In this document: positions 42,152-51,416 of the stretch, in pieces
Layout of the letters: each line of letters begins with the position of its first letter
How positions within the stretch are numbered: position 1 is the first letter of the stretch
Source: CBDAUN01 sp965214875
Lineage (GTDB): Bacteria > Pseudomonadota > Gammaproteobacteria > Arenicellales > JAJDZL01
NCBI GenBank assembly: GCA_965214875.1
Contig: OZ243980.1
Location: 1,860,001 to 1,924,000 of the forward strand
Length of the DNA: 64,000 nucleotides
Direction: 5' to 3'
Made by a program: the position numbers and the translations under genes
The notes under the pieces: model-generated
Told to the model about the DNA's origin: nothing
Seen by the model: the letters and a program-made list of their open reading frames with translations, nothing else
The model's database searches: none

Positions 42152-43129
42152 TTAGCAATGCCGCATTATGTGATCAAGTTCATGTTCGCGCCTACTTGCG
42201 GAATCTTCGTCAAGATTGAACGCGAAAAGATGAACCAGACGCTCATCGACGATCAATCCCGCCGCAGTAAGCGATTTGTCATCGTCGAAGCGGATGTCGA
42301 TGCCTTCGCCCACAGAGGGGTTGAGCTTGAAGTCGGCATCGCCGACCTTGTCCAGAAATGCCGTGATCTGCTCAGGCTTTGCGCTATATCCTTCGGTCGC
42401 TTCAGGACCGATGGCTTCGGCCGCATAGCTTTGAAGCAGCTTTGGAAACTGCTTGCGCAGCGACTTCGGGTTGTCGAAAAGATCAAGCCCGCAAATCTTT
42501 CCACCGATATCGAACAAGGCGCCAACCTGCCCGGGCATGCATTTGAAGTGAATCGCATAGTCGTCTAGCGTGGTCCGGTTGGCATTGTAGATTTCTTCGG
42601 AGGCTGCGGTTGGAGAGGATACATTCATCGAAAGACTCCTTCTTGCGACTTCATTCCAGACTCGGCGCTGATCGCCTTGCATCGATCCTCGTTCTCGGCA
42701 AGACCGGTTGACTTCCCGTATATTCCTGGCTCGGCCTCGGGCGAAGTGATACCGGTGTGCGCTTCTAAAGTGCTTTGTTCTCCAGCCCCAGCGGCCGGAT
42801 TCGACGCAAGACACAGGGATAACCGTTTTCGATTTTCCAGATGCCATCACGGTGGTGTTTAAAATGCGATTCTGCTTCGCTCCAAGCAGCTCGTCGCCAG
42901 CGAACATCAGGACCCGCTTTTTGCCTTTGTTCGACACTTTGAGCTGCTGGACTGCTCCCGCGTCGTCAATCTCTCCGATCTTGACCTTGTTTTTTTCAAG
43001 CGCATCGTCTAGCAGGGAATAATCGGGTTTCGGCGAATCTTTCGCAAGCAAAGGATGCATCGAAAGATGGTTGAAGGTCTGGGCCTGGCCGATAGCAAGC
43101 CCATCCAGAAGATCGAAATTCACTTTCAA
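42152..43129 (-). CDS. ARPP-1 domain protein
   Basis: A 325-residue protein with the ARPP-1 pattern: YSLLDDALEKNKVKIGEID, then VLMFAGDELLGAKQNRILN, KSKTVIPVSCVESGRW and, near the C-terminus, LVHLFAFNL. ARPP-1 domains have been linked by context with ADP-ribosylglycohydrolase and phosphatase genes; no enzyme activity is established to my knowledge. The TTG start is backed by GAGGTG six to seven bases before it. A cupin-like membrane protein gene lies 87 bases upstream on the same strand, so the two may form an operon. Confidence 0.75.
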   Translation of the reverse strand: MKVNFDLLDGLAIGQAQTFNHLSMHPLLAKDSPKPDYSLLDDALEKNKVKIGEIDDAGAVQQLKVSNKGKKRVLMFAGDELLGAKQNRILNTTVMASGKSKTVIPVSCVESGRWGWRTKHFRSAHRYHFARGRARNIREVNRSCRERGSMQGDQRRVWNEVARRSLSMNVSSPTAASEEIYNANRTTLDDYAIHFKCMPGQVGALFDIGGKICGLDLFDNPKSLRKQFPKLLQSYAAEAIGPEATEGYSAKPEQITAFLDKVGDADFKLNPSVGEGIDIRFDDDKSLTAAGLIVDERLVHLFAFNLDEDSASRREHELDHIMRHC

Positions 43130-43216
43130 AATATCACCTCGTTTCGTTTTGCGGCTTTCGATTTCGCACAGATCGCTGCAGAGCGGGGCAAGCCAACTGA
43201 AACCCCGGCCATGTCG

Positions 43217-43699
43217 CTAGTCGCAGCCGCCATTTCGGGTGTAGCGATCAAAAGCCATCCAGCCCCGCGGGCAAACGAATCCCCATTTCCGAACCACAGG
43301 CCCGGTAACAAACAAGGTGGTTGCCGATCGGTTTTCAGGAAGCTCGATGCGATGAAGGTATGTTGGAGCCCGATACATCACCCGGCCACGGCGAATCATC
43401 TGTCGATTTCCGTTCGGCAGATGTTCAATCAATTCTCCGCTCAGCAAGACGCTGACCGAGCTCCATGGGTGATCGTGCAAGGCGCGATCGTCGTCGCTGC
43501 CAAGAAACCGATGCAGATAGACGTTGAAGTAGCGGTTTCTCGGAACGAGATAGCGCCGCACGAGATACTTGCCCCCATCAAGGCCCGAAATGTTTCGCAC
43601 CGATAGAAACCGTCCCACGCCATCGGCGTATTGACGTCCGCCGAAGATCAGCCATAGGCCGAACATGGATATTGCGATAACGGAAATTGGCAGGATCAT
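43217..43699 (-). CDS. Cupin-like protein with one membrane segment
   Basis: A 160-residue protein: one hydrophobic N-terminal segment (about 3-20), then LHRFLGSDDDRALHDHPWSS, VSVLLSGELIEHL and YRAPTYLHRIEL, which give the two histidine-bearing strands of a cupin barrel. The pattern is common in uncharacterised proteins about 150-180 residues long; no substrate is known. It is on the same strand as, and just upstream of, the ARPP-1 gene. Confidence 0.65.
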   Translation of the reverse strand: MILPISVIAISMFGLWLIFGGRQYADGVGRFLSVRNISGLDGGKYLVRRYLVPRNRYFNVYLHRFLGSDDDRALHDHPWSSVSVLLSGELIEHLPNGNRQMIRRGRVMYRAPTYLHRIELPENRSATTLFVTGPVVRKWGFVCPRGWMAFDRYTRNGGCD

Positions 43700-44069
43700 G
43701 GTATTAGTCCTCAGTATTCAATTCGCTTGTTTCTGCGTCGTATCCAATTATTGTAGAGGCAAAATTGTCATAGTAAAGATTTATTATGCCATATACTGTC
43801 ATAATAAATCAAATTCAATCAGTTTTACCTGACCGATTCGGATCAGAAAGCCTGAAACGGAATTGCAAAGGATTGGTTTATTATTGCGTATAATGCATAT
43901 TATGTTAAATTAAAGATGAAACCCGATTGCTTGTTTCATTCAAAGGCAAGCTTTGAATCTCGTATAATGCGACAGTCGGGCGAAATCAGGTTTTCTGATA
44001 TTTAACAGTGCTCTCGCCCGCTTTAGATTTCCTGTCAAGAGTAGCAAAATGAAAATGAAGGAGACCCAT
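43700..44069. other. Divergent promoter region
   Basis: Between the cupin-like gene (minus) and the bactofilin gene (plus). Very AT-rich from 43745 to 43915, with several TATAAT-like boxes (for example TATAATGC near 43889). No coding feature. Confidence 0.5.
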
Positions 44070-44609
44070 ATGTTGCGAAAAAAAGACCCGCCTGAAATTG
44101 GCAACGAATCGGCATTTTCGACAAAACCTAAATCTGTTGTAGAACCAGTGACAAATCCGGCAGCTCGCAGCAATCAACAGCCCGCAGCCCGCTCCGCTGG
44201 AAGCGCCACCTACATCGGCGAGCATACCCAGTTTGTCGGAGATCTCACCGGCTCCTCAGATTTGTCGATTGTCGGCAAGTTCAAAGGGAAAATTTCCATC
44301 CCGAAAAATACCGTCACAATCGAACAGACCGGACTAGTGGAAGCGACAATCAATGCAAAGCATATTGTTGTCAAAGGCAAAATCGAAGGTCAGTTCCAAG
44401 CAGTTGACACCTTCGAGGTGGGCAACACAGGGGCCGTCAAAGGTGACGTGAAGGCTCGCAATATTGTGCTTGAACATGAATGCGATTTTAACGGATCGAT
44501 TCAGATGACCAAGGAAGGCGCGACTGTGGACGAGCCGAAGCCGGTTCCGCAACCCCCGAAACCCTCACAACCCCCTGCATCTGGCATCTCACCTTCAAAG
44601 GCAGGCTAG
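44070..44609 (+). CDS. Bactofilin
   Basis: A 179-residue bactofilin (DUF583). The core (ATYIGEHTQFVGDLTGSSDL to about residue 150) is a run of short beta strands, as in the right-handed beta helix that polymerises without nucleotide. A basic N-terminal tail and a proline-rich C-terminal tail (PVPQPPKPSQPP) flank it. AAGGAGA lies before the ATG at 44070, so this start is preferred to the one at 44049. Bactofilins act as scaffolds for cell-wall enzymes, stalks or polar complexes. Confidence 0.93.
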   Translation: MLRKKDPPEIGNESAFSTKPKSVVEPVTNPAARSNQQPAARSAGSATYIGEHTQFVGDLTGSSDLSIVGKFKGKISIPKNTVTIEQTGLVEATINAKHIVVKGKIEGQFQAVDTFEVGNTGAVKGDVKARNIVLEHECDFNGSIQMTKEGATVDEPKPVPQPPKPSQPPASGISPSKAG

Positions 44610-44712
44610 CTAGTAGCGCCGATGCTACTTAAGCATCCTTGGAAATTCATGTGATTCGACATAGCGCGGAAGGCTTGACGCCTCCCGCGCCGCATTCTCG
44701 CGAGAGTAGATC

Positions 44713-45444
44713 TTGATCTGGCCATATCAAGCAAAACAGTCAAAAAAGCGCAGCGTTCCAAAGCAAGACTCGGTGATACAGACCAATGTCTTCGCCGGGG
44801 TATTGGAATATCTTGAACAAGCATCAAAGCCCAGCGTCCTTGATGCGGGGCAAGCCAACCCTTCGCTGGTCAATATATTGGGCAGCTATCATGATGTCAA
44901 ATACTTCACTCTCGGATTTCGAAGCGAAATTATTGAAATCATCCGCGACACCCCATCAGATGATTTAAGCAGCCGCGTCGGTATTGGTGGGCTACCCGAA
45001 AAATGGATCGACAACTACAAGCGAATCTCTGAAGATGCCCCTATCGGCGTTATTCTTGCTTGGGACTTGTTCAACTACATATCGAGGGATGGCATCGTCG
45101 ATTGCATGGCGCAAATCAGTCCGCTTTGCAATCGCGGCACCCTGCTCCATTGCTTGATCTGGCTAGATGCAGGAACGCCTTTGTTTCCCACCAAGTTTCG
45201 ATTCAGCAACGAGCGCCAGATTATCATGGAGCATGTCGAGAGCAAGAAACTGAAAGTGCCGCCGATGTCAGCGCAATCGCTCAATTCACTAATGCCAAGC
45301 TTCAATATCGTCCGGCTGGCTGCGCTGTCACTCGGCTTGCATGAGTGTTTGCTGGAATTTGAAGAGCTGACAGACCCTCCCAATCCGAATCTGATCACCC
45401 TTGAAACCACCGCCCCGTACTATATCGACTATAGCGGCGATTAA
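44713..45444 (+). CDS. Methyltransferase-like protein, uncertain
   Basis: A 243-residue protein starting at TTG 44713. PSVLDAGQANPSLVNILGSY and later IGVILAWDLFNYISRDGI resemble the first and fourth motifs of class I SAM-dependent methyltransferases, but the glycine-rich loop is incomplete. The gene follows bactofilin after 103 bases on the same strand. I do not recognise a specific family; the methyltransferase fold is an inference. Confidence 0.55.
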   Translation: MIWPYQAKQSKKRSVPKQDSVIQTNVFAGVLEYLEQASKPSVLDAGQANPSLVNILGSYHDVKYFTLGFRSEIIEIIRDTPSDDLSSRVGIGGLPEKWIDNYKRISEDAPIGVILAWDLFNYISRDGIVDCMAQISPLCNRGTLLHCLIWLDAGTPLFPTKFRFSNERQIIMEHVESKKLKVPPMSAQSLNSLMPSFNIVRLAALSLGLHECLLEFEELTDPPNPNLITLETTAPYYIDYSGD

Positions 45445-45554
45445 GGTGTGCCGAGAGCTAAGGCATTGCCCAACCAAGTTTGTTCCAGCACTAGCTCTTG
45501 CCTGTAAATGGGTAAGAGACTAAGTGCGCCTATTATTGCGTTTGAGGCAAGCGC

Positions 45555-46565
45555 TCACAGCAAAGCAAGTTCCTTGATCTCGTTCACCAGTTCCTCTCGA
45601 TAAGATAAACCCTCTGCAGTTGCCCTTCTGCGACTAGCGAACCGTCTTTGACCCGGCAGACGGACATCGTCTTGCGATTGCATCTGTTCAAATAGACTCT
45701 CGTTGTGCCTAGCATAACCGGGCTCAAAAAGGCCAGGCTTGAGCGCTAATAACAGTTGACCGACTCCAGGAAGCTGTCCCTGATCATCGAAGAATGAAGA
45801 TGCCTCATATCCGAAATTGCTACCCGTCATGCCTGCGGCAAGCAACTCCCCCATCAACGCGAGCGCAGACCCTTTCGCGCCGCCTAGCGGCAACAGTGTT
45901 CCAGCAAGCCCCTCGCTGGGGTCGCTGGTCGGTTGGCCAAAACGATCAATCGCCCATCCGATCGGAATGCTTTCATCATTGTCTGCAGCCAGTTTGATTT
46001 TCCCGCGAGCTACAATACTGACCGAAAGATCGATCACAATCGGATCGGCATTGACCCGCGGACATGAAAAAGCGATAGGATTGGTGCCGAAAACCGCTTT
46101 GCTGCCACCGTGCGGTGCAATCGCCTTCGGCGTATTCGCAAACATCATCCCGACCAGCCCCTTTCGCGCCAATCGTTCGACCGGATGACCCGCTACGCCG
46201 CAGTGATGGGATTTGCTCACGGCAGCAATCGCGATACCGAAGCGGTCGGCCGCATCCGGTAGCCATTGCGTTGCCTCGTTCAAGGCAGGATAAGAAAACC
46301 CACCGTTAGCATTGACGGCTAAAGCGCATGGACTAGCAATATGCCTAGTCGGTTCCGCATTCCCATCGACCTTGTGGCTGCGCAACTGAACCACATAGGA
46401 AGGAATGCGTTCCAGTCCGTGGGAGCGGATGCCATCGGCATCCGACATAACAAGTGCATGCGCAACGGCATCGGCCACGGCGGCGGCAGTTCCATTTGCA
46501 ACAAGCGCAAATCTTGCCAAATCCTTTGCCTGCTCGATTAAGAAGGTCTTATGCGCTGCGCTCAA
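45555..46565 (-). CDS. Malate/L-lactate dehydrogenase family; probable sulfolactate dehydrogenase (ComC-like)
   Basis: A 336-residue NAD(P)-dependent enzyme of the Ldh/ComC type-2 family: DADGIRSHGLERIPSYV, SHHCGVAGHPVERLARKG (catalytic histidine region), ANTPKAIAPHGGSKAVFGTN and LLPLGGAKGSALALM. Members oxidise 2-hydroxy acids, including (R)-sulfolactate to sulfopyruvate. It is last in the minus-strand sulfonate operon, where a ComC-type enzyme would interconvert sulfolactate enantiomers together with a partner. The gene lies 21 bases after the zinc dehydrogenase gene. Confidence 0.85.
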   Translation of the reverse strand: MSAAHKTFLIEQAKDLARFALVANGTAAAVADAVAHALVMSDADGIRSHGLERIPSYVVQLRSHKVDGNAEPTRHIASPCALAVNANGGFSYPALNEATQWLPDAADRFGIAIAAVSKSHHCGVAGHPVERLARKGLVGMMFANTPKAIAPHGGSKAVFGTNPIAFSCPRVNADPIVIDLSVSIVARGKIKLAADNDESIPIGWAIDRFGQPTSDPSEGLAGTLLPLGGAKGSALALMGELLAAGMTGSNFGYEASSFFDDQGQLPGVGQLLLALKPGLFEPGYARHNESLFEQMQSQDDVRLPGQRRFASRRRATAEGLSYREELVNEIKELALL

Positions 46566-46586
46566 AAGGCTTCAGCCCCTTTTGAT

Positions 46587-47576
46587 TTAAGGATGCAAGA
46601 TGATTTTTGGCGCTGCAACGCTGCCTTTGATCAATTCTTGGAATGCCCCTGCCCCATCCGCTAGAGGACGCTGGTCGATCCAGTCCAAAGGATCAATGTG
46701 ACTCGCATAGAGCTTCCGCGCAGCCACTTTGATGTCTAGTGCAGTATAGGTATACGTCCCGATGAACGTGATCTCTGACAGCGTGAGCGTCCTGACATTG
46801 ACTCCGCCCTTTGAAGATCCAAGTCCAATGTGCATCACAACTCCGCCTGGCACAACCGCTTCAATGGCAGATTCGCGTGTCGCTTCGATGCCTACAGCAT
46901 CGAAAACAAGATCGTATTGAGCCTGATTCTTTTCAATCTGCGAAGGATCCAAAACTGTGCAGGTGCCGGTTGATTCGGCGGTTGCGCGGCGCAACGCATT
47001 GGCCTCATGCAGCGTTACCGATTTGCATCCGTAATCACGCAGGAACATAACACAGAACAACCCGACCGAACCGCCTCCGATTACCAAAGCTTTTGCCTCC
47101 GAAACAGGACGTGCAGATGCCCCGTCTGCCAGTCGCACCGCATGCAATGCTGTTGCAGCGGGCTCGGAAAGTGCAAGATGGGCCGAACTTGCGTCGGAGG
47201 GAACCTTGATCAGATTACTAGCAGGGATGCCGATCAGGTCAGCGAATGCGCCTGGGCGATTCATGCCAATCAATTTTCGCTCTTTGCACAAATTGGTTCG
47301 TCCATCAAGACAGAAATCGCATTTTCCGCAAGTTATAAGAGGGTTCAGAACCACCTTCTCCCCTATCATCGCTCCTTCTACGACGGTGCCGCACACCTCA
47401 TGCCCGAGGATCAGGGGCGGAACCCGGCGATTGTCGTGACCAAGGTAGGCATGCAAATCAGAACCGCAGATTCCAGCCGCTTCGATCTGAACCAGAGAAT
47501 CTCCGAAATCCGTGGCCGGGTTTGGCTCGTCGCGATACTCGATGACCTGCGGAGCAGTATAAACAAGCGCTTTCAT
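46587..47576 (-). CDS. Zinc-dependent alcohol dehydrogenase; probable DHPS dehydrogenase (HpsP-like)
   Basis: A 329-residue medium-chain dehydrogenase. The catalytic zinc site is in GICGSDLHAYLG and LILGHEVCGTV, the structural zinc cysteines in CGKCDFCLDGRTNLC, and the cofactor loop in VIGGGSVGLFC. Such enzymes oxidise polyol hydroxyls. Its start overlaps the stop of the SDR gene by four bases. In the DHPS pathway HpsO and HpsP interconvert the enantiomers of 2,3-dihydroxypropane-1-sulfonate through the ketone, and this gene fits HpsP; the assignment rests on context. Confidence 0.85.
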   Translation of the reverse strand: MKALVYTAPQVIEYRDEPNPATDFGDSLVQIEAAGICGSDLHAYLGHDNRRVPPLILGHEVCGTVVEGAMIGEKVVLNPLITCGKCDFCLDGRTNLCKERKLIGMNRPGAFADLIGIPASNLIKVPSDASSAHLALSEPAATALHAVRLADGASARPVSEAKALVIGGGSVGLFCVMFLRDYGCKSVTLHEANALRRATAESTGTCTVLDPSQIEKNQAQYDLVFDAVGIEATRESAIEAVVPGGVVMHIGLGSSKGGVNVRTLTLSEITFIGTYTYTALDIKVAARKLYASHIDPLDWIDQRPLADGAGAFQELIKGSVAAPKIILHP

Positions 47577-48343
47577 TTTGCCGTAAACCCTCCATCGACG
47601 TAAATTGTTTGACCGGTGACATAGTCCGATGCCCGTGACGCAAGAAAAAGAACCGGCCCATGCAAATCAGCCAGCCGCCCATTGCGGCCCATGGCGGTTT
47701 GTGCCGCCATGCGTTTAGTCAACTCGGAGTTTTCAAATACAGGTGCGGTCAAAGGGGTGGGGAAAAATCCTGGCGCTATGGCGTTGCAACTAATTCCAAA
47801 CCGTGACCAAGCCTCGGACATGGCCCGCGTGAGCTGCACCAAGCCTCCCTTAGATGCGCCATAGGCAATTCCGTTCGGGAATGCGCGCGACGACTGCAAG
47901 GAAGCGATATTGACTATTTTGCCCCACTGCCTTTTTGTCATCTGATCTACAAACATGCGCGAAAAGAAAAACGGGACGGAAAGGTTCAAGTTGATCGTGT
48001 ATTGCCAGCTTTCCCAGCTCACCTGCTCTGCCGGTTGACGCAGATTGACGCCTGCGGCATTGACAACAATCTGGATGTCGCCAAAGCAGTCATTGACTCT
48101 TTCTTTGGCGTGTTCGAGATCTGTCAAGTCAGACAAATCTATGACAGCAAAACTCGCCTTTCCATTGCGTTGTTCTATTGCGATGCAGTGTTGTTTCAGT
48201 AAATCCTTCCGCCGTGCAACCAGAACAACCCTAGTGCCTGCATCGGCAAGCGTATTGGCAATTTCAAGTCCGATACCAGAACTCGCGCCTGTAACAACAG
48301 CAACACGTCCTTTAAGATCAAATACTTCAGAAGCGCTATTCAC
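47573..48343 (-). CDS. Short-chain dehydrogenase; probable DHPS dehydrogenase (HpsO-like)
   Basis: A 256-residue short-chain dehydrogenase. TGASSGIGLEIA is the cofactor site, NAAGVN the NAG motif, and YGASKGG the catalytic Tyr-x3-Lys. C-terminal GQTIYVDGGFTAK is the usual end. It lies between the HpsN-like gene (11 bases) and the zinc dehydrogenase (four-base overlap). Gluconate 5-dehydrogenase would be the default name, but in this operon it is best read as HpsO, acting on C2 of DHPS. Confidence 0.88.
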   Translation of the reverse strand: MNSASEVFDLKGRVAVVTGASSGIGLEIANTLADAGTRVVLVARRKDLLKQHCIAIEQRNGKASFAVIDLSDLTDLEHAKERVNDCFGDIQIVVNAAGVNLRQPAEQVSWESWQYTINLNLSVPFFFSRMFVDQMTKRQWGKIVNIASLQSSRAFPNGIAYGASKGGLVQLTRAMSEAWSRFGISCNAIAPGFFPTPLTAPVFENSELTKRMAAQTAMGRNGRLADLHGPVLFLASRASDYVTGQTIYVDGGFTAK

Positions 48344-48354
48344 AAATTAGATCA

Positions 48355-49653
48355 CTATTGCTTAAATTCGCCTGGAAAATATTTTTCCAATCGATCAACA
48401 CTGGTCAACGCATGGGCTTCCATTCCTTCTTCGCGCGAAATTCGCGCAGTGACAGCGCCTACGCTTCGATTTGCGTCACGCGTCATCCGCTGATAGGTCA
48501 CCGTCTTGATGAATTTGCTGACGCTCAGCCCGCCGGTATAGCGCGCCGCTCCGTTGGTTGGCAGAATATGGTTTGTCCCGGAACACTTATCGCCATAGGC
48601 CACGGTGGTTTCTTCGCCAAGAAAGAGCGACCCATAGTTGGATAGGCTCTTTAGCCACCAGTCCAAGTTTTTCGCTTGCACCTCGAGGTGCTCTGGCGCA
48701 TACCGGTCACTTAACTCGACTGCTTCTTCATCCGTATCTGCCACCGCTACTTCCCCGAAATCTGCCCAAGCACGCTTTGCCGACTCCCGATTGGGTTCAG
48801 GCAGACGCTCAATGTACTGATCCATCAAGCTTATGACTTGCTCGGCAAGTTCGGTCGAGGTTGTGATCAGCCAAGCAGGTGAATCTGGCCCATGTTCAGC
48901 TTGGCCGACTAGATCAGATGCCACGATGTGCGGGTCCGCCGAAGAGTCGGCAATAACCAGAATCTCTGTCGGTCCGGCGAATAGATCGATGCCGACCGGT
49001 CCAAAAAGCGCCCTCTTCGCTTCAGCGACAAATTGATTTCCAGGGCCTACGATTATATCTGCCGGATGCCCGGTAAACAATCCGTAAGCCATAGCAGCTA
49101 CGCCTTGCACTCCGCCCATTGCTAGTATCGTGTTCGCGCCGCACAGCGAAGCAGTATAGGTGATGGCAGGATGGATGCCCGTATCTGGTTTAGGCGGAGA
49201 ACAAACGATGATGTTCTTGACCCCTGCAACTTTGGCGGTAGTAACGCTCATCACCGCTGACGCGATATGCGCATAACGCCCACCAGGAACATAGCAGCCC
49301 GCCGCGTTGACCGGAATCAGTCTCTGACCAGCATACAACCCGTCCGACAGTTCAGTTTCAAATTCAGAAGTGCTGGCAAGTTGGGCTTCAGCGAACTTTT
49401 TCACTCGCTCATGAGAAAACTGGATGTCGGATTTGACCTGTCGCGTGAGGCTTTTCGAGGCAGCGGAAATGTCATCCTCGGTCAGCATCACATTGCCAGA
49501 GTAGTTGTCTAAGCGCTGCGCATATTCGAGCGCAACCTTTTCTCCGCCCGATTTGATCGCGCTCAACATCTCAAGCACTGTCGCTTCGACTTCTTTCGAA
49601 CGTCGCGACTCGACTGACTTGGGCTTAGCTGTTTTCAGATGTTTAATTGGCAT
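48355..49653 (-). CDS. hpsN: Histidinol-dehydrogenase family; probable sulfopropanediol 3-dehydrogenase (HpsN)
   Basis: A 432-residue HisD-family enzyme. The zinc ligands are in VGQAEHGPDSPAW (Gln, His), YGDKCSGTNHILPT (Asp) and EGMEAHALTS (His). True histidinol dehydrogenases have AGDYATGPNH at the third site; YGDKCSGTNH is the form seen in HpsN. HpsN oxidises (R)-DHPS in two steps to (R)-3-sulfolactate with NAD+. Neighbours are SuyAB upstream and two dehydrogenases downstream, which agrees. No his genes are nearby, so a biosynthetic role is unlikely. Confidence 0.88.
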   Translation of the reverse strand: MPIKHLKTAKPKSVESRRSKEVEATVLEMLSAIKSGGEKVALEYAQRLDNYSGNVMLTEDDISAASKSLTRQVKSDIQFSHERVKKFAEAQLASTSEFETELSDGLYAGQRLIPVNAAGCYVPGGRYAHIASAVMSVTTAKVAGVKNIIVCSPPKPDTGIHPAITYTASLCGANTILAMGGVQGVAAMAYGLFTGHPADIIVGPGNQFVAEAKRALFGPVGIDLFAGPTEILVIADSSADPHIVASDLVGQAEHGPDSPAWLITTSTELAEQVISLMDQYIERLPEPNRESAKRAWADFGEVAVADTDEEAVELSDRYAPEHLEVQAKNLDWWLKSLSNYGSLFLGEETTVAYGDKCSGTNHILPTNGAARYTGGLSVSKFIKTVTYQRMTRDANRSVGAVTARISREEGMEAHALTSVDRLEKYFPGEFKQ

Positions 49654-49683
49654 AGCGCATTACATTAGTGTTTCCGACTCGCT

Positions 49684-50862
49684 CTAAGCACTGCGATAAA
49701 GCTTCGTCATCACAAACTCTCTATGGCCGAGCGCCTCTGCGGCAGTGAGTCGGCCATTGCAAGTGCGCACTGTCATATCAATTAGCGCATCACCCGCTTC
49801 ATCCATCGTCATTTCCCTGCGCAGAATGCCGGACACATCGAGGTCGACATGCTCGCCCATTGTTCGGACCGTGCGCGGGTTGGCGGTCAGCTTAATCACC
49901 GGTTCAATTGGATTGCCGATGATGTTGCCTTGCCCGGTCGGGAAGATATGAACAACAAAGCCAGCCGCGGCTTGCAGCGTGACGCACTCGGCGGCGGCTG
50001 AAGACGTGTCCATGAAGTATAGGCCGGGTCCATTGGCTGGTTCTTCAGCAGGTTTCAGCACATCGATATATTTCGTGCGCTTGCCGATCTTTTGCAAATT
50101 TCCGAGCGCTTTTTCCTCAATGGTAGTCAAGCCGCCTTCGATGTTGCCTTTGGTAGGCTGACTTTCGGAAAGATCATTGGTTTTATTCGGCTCGATAACT
50201 TCATCCATATAGGCTTGCCAAGTCGCGAGGAATTTTTCGCCGATTTCCGGACTGATGGCACGATCGCAGCAAAGCAATTCTGCACCGGTCAGTTCTGAAG
50301 TTTCACCGAAGCAGTTGGTAGCTCCCAATGGGTCAAGCTTGTCGATCAGATTGCCCACTGCCGGGTTGGCTCCGATTCCGGAAGTGGTGTCCGACTCGCC
50401 GCACTTATGTGAAATCCAAAGATCCGATATCCCGCAAGGTTCGCGACGGAGTTCAGATGACCAATGCAGGTATTCCTTTGCGACACGCGAGGCGGCTGCG
50501 ATCGTACTGATATCGCCATTTTGCTCAATGGCGAATCCTTGAACCGGCTTGCCGGTCTTTGCAATTCCGTCTACCACACGCTTGGTCCAGCCAGGCTCGA
50601 TGCCAATGACCACGCAAGCGGCAACATTGGGGTTGCTCCCGGTGCCGATGAGAGTTCGGAAATGCAATTCAAGATCTTCGCCAAACTGAAGCCGACCGTA
50701 GTGATGCGGCAAAGCGAGTGTGCCCTTGATGTTGTTCGCGACAGCTTCGCAAGCAGCATTCGATAAATCGTCAAGCGGCAAAATGATGACGTGATTGCGT
50801 ATGCCGATGCGGCCGTTCTCGCGTCGATATCCATAGATTTGCTGTGAATCAAGCATTACCAT
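49684..50862 (-). CDS. suyB: (R)-sulfolactate sulfo-lyase large subunit
   Basis: A 392-residue UxaA/altronate-dehydratase-type large subunit: GYRRENGRIGIRNHV at the start, WISHKCGESDTTSGI, NPAVGNLIDKL and FPTGQGNIIGNPIEPVIKL. The family includes altronate and galactarate dehydratases and SuyB. SuyAB splits 3-sulfolactate to pyruvate and sulfite. The start overlaps the small-subunit stop by seven bases. SuyB rather than altronate dehydratase is chosen because the next gene is HpsN-like and no uronate genes occur. Confidence 0.88.
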   Translation of the reverse strand: MVMLDSQQIYGYRRENGRIGIRNHVIILPLDDLSNAACEAVANNIKGTLALPHHYGRLQFGEDLELHFRTLIGTGSNPNVAACVVIGIEPGWTKRVVDGIAKTGKPVQGFAIEQNGDISTIAAASRVAKEYLHWSSELRREPCGISDLWISHKCGESDTTSGIGANPAVGNLIDKLDPLGATNCFGETSELTGAELLCCDRAISPEIGEKFLATWQAYMDEVIEPNKTNDLSESQPTKGNIEGGLTTIEEKALGNLQKIGKRTKYIDVLKPAEEPANGPGLYFMDTSSAAAECVTLQAAAGFVVHIFPTGQGNIIGNPIEPVIKLTANPRTVRTMGEHVDLDVSGILRREMTMDEAGDALIDMTVRTCNGRLTAAEALGHREFVMTKLYRSA

Positions 50863-51164
50863 TTTTCCGTTTTTGTGTTATGCACGTGCAGGTGTCCGCC
50901 CTTGCCAATAGGCGCACTAACCCGTCCGATAGGAAAGCCGTATTTTATGACCTTGTCGCCTTCGCTCATATCTGCCAGGGCGATTTTATGTCCCAAAGGA
51001 ATGTCTTGAGTCGCTTCGACTTGTACTGTTTTGTCGACATCCATAATCCAACCGGTCAGAGTCTTGCCGGATGTTGCATCTTCGACGACCACGACACCGA
51101 CCGAGTCGACGCTGTCATGGACTAGGAAGTCTGGGGCTATATTGTTGCTTTCTGATGAAACCAT
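50856..51164 (-). CDS. suyA: (R)-sulfolactate sulfo-lyase small subunit
   Basis: A 102-residue SAF-domain protein like the small subunit of UxaA-type lyases: FLVHDSVDSVGVVVVED, TQDIPLGHKIALADMSEGD, VIKYGFPIGRVSAPI and HLHVHNTKTEKW. It forms the enzyme with SuyB, whose gene overlaps it by seven bases. It is the first gene of the sulfonate operon, so the promoter lies at 51165-51300. Confidence 0.88.
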   Translation of the reverse strand: MVSSESNNIAPDFLVHDSVDSVGVVVVEDATSGKTLTGWIMDVDKTVQVEATQDIPLGHKIALADMSEGDKVIKYGFPIGRVSAPIGKGGHLHVHNTKTEKW

Positions 51165-51416
51165 AATACATTGATTGAAGTGTTGTGGGTTAAATTGTTG
51201 AATAAATGTAATATAAAAATAATATTTTGCATGATGATAGTTATCTTAATCGCTCTAAGCGATACTAGCCTTTGAAGTGAATTTTTATCAGTCAAATATT
51301 TTGATATCGTTTCAATATAGCTGAGAAACCGCCCTTCGAAGAGCGTGATGCGGTTTCAATTGATTTGCAACAAAATCGACATCATCAATTACGCGCAATC
51401 ATTTCGAATTGATTAT
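51165..51416. other. Intergenic, promoter of the sulfonate operon
   Basis: AT-rich region upstream of suyA on the minus strand, with several possible -10 boxes between 51175 and 51240. No operator repeat stood out and no regulator gene is adjacent. Confidence 0.45.

Noticed and set aside
48355..49653. Histidine biosynthesis hisD
   Set aside because: No other his gene nearby, and the zinc-site sequence and neighbours match HpsN.
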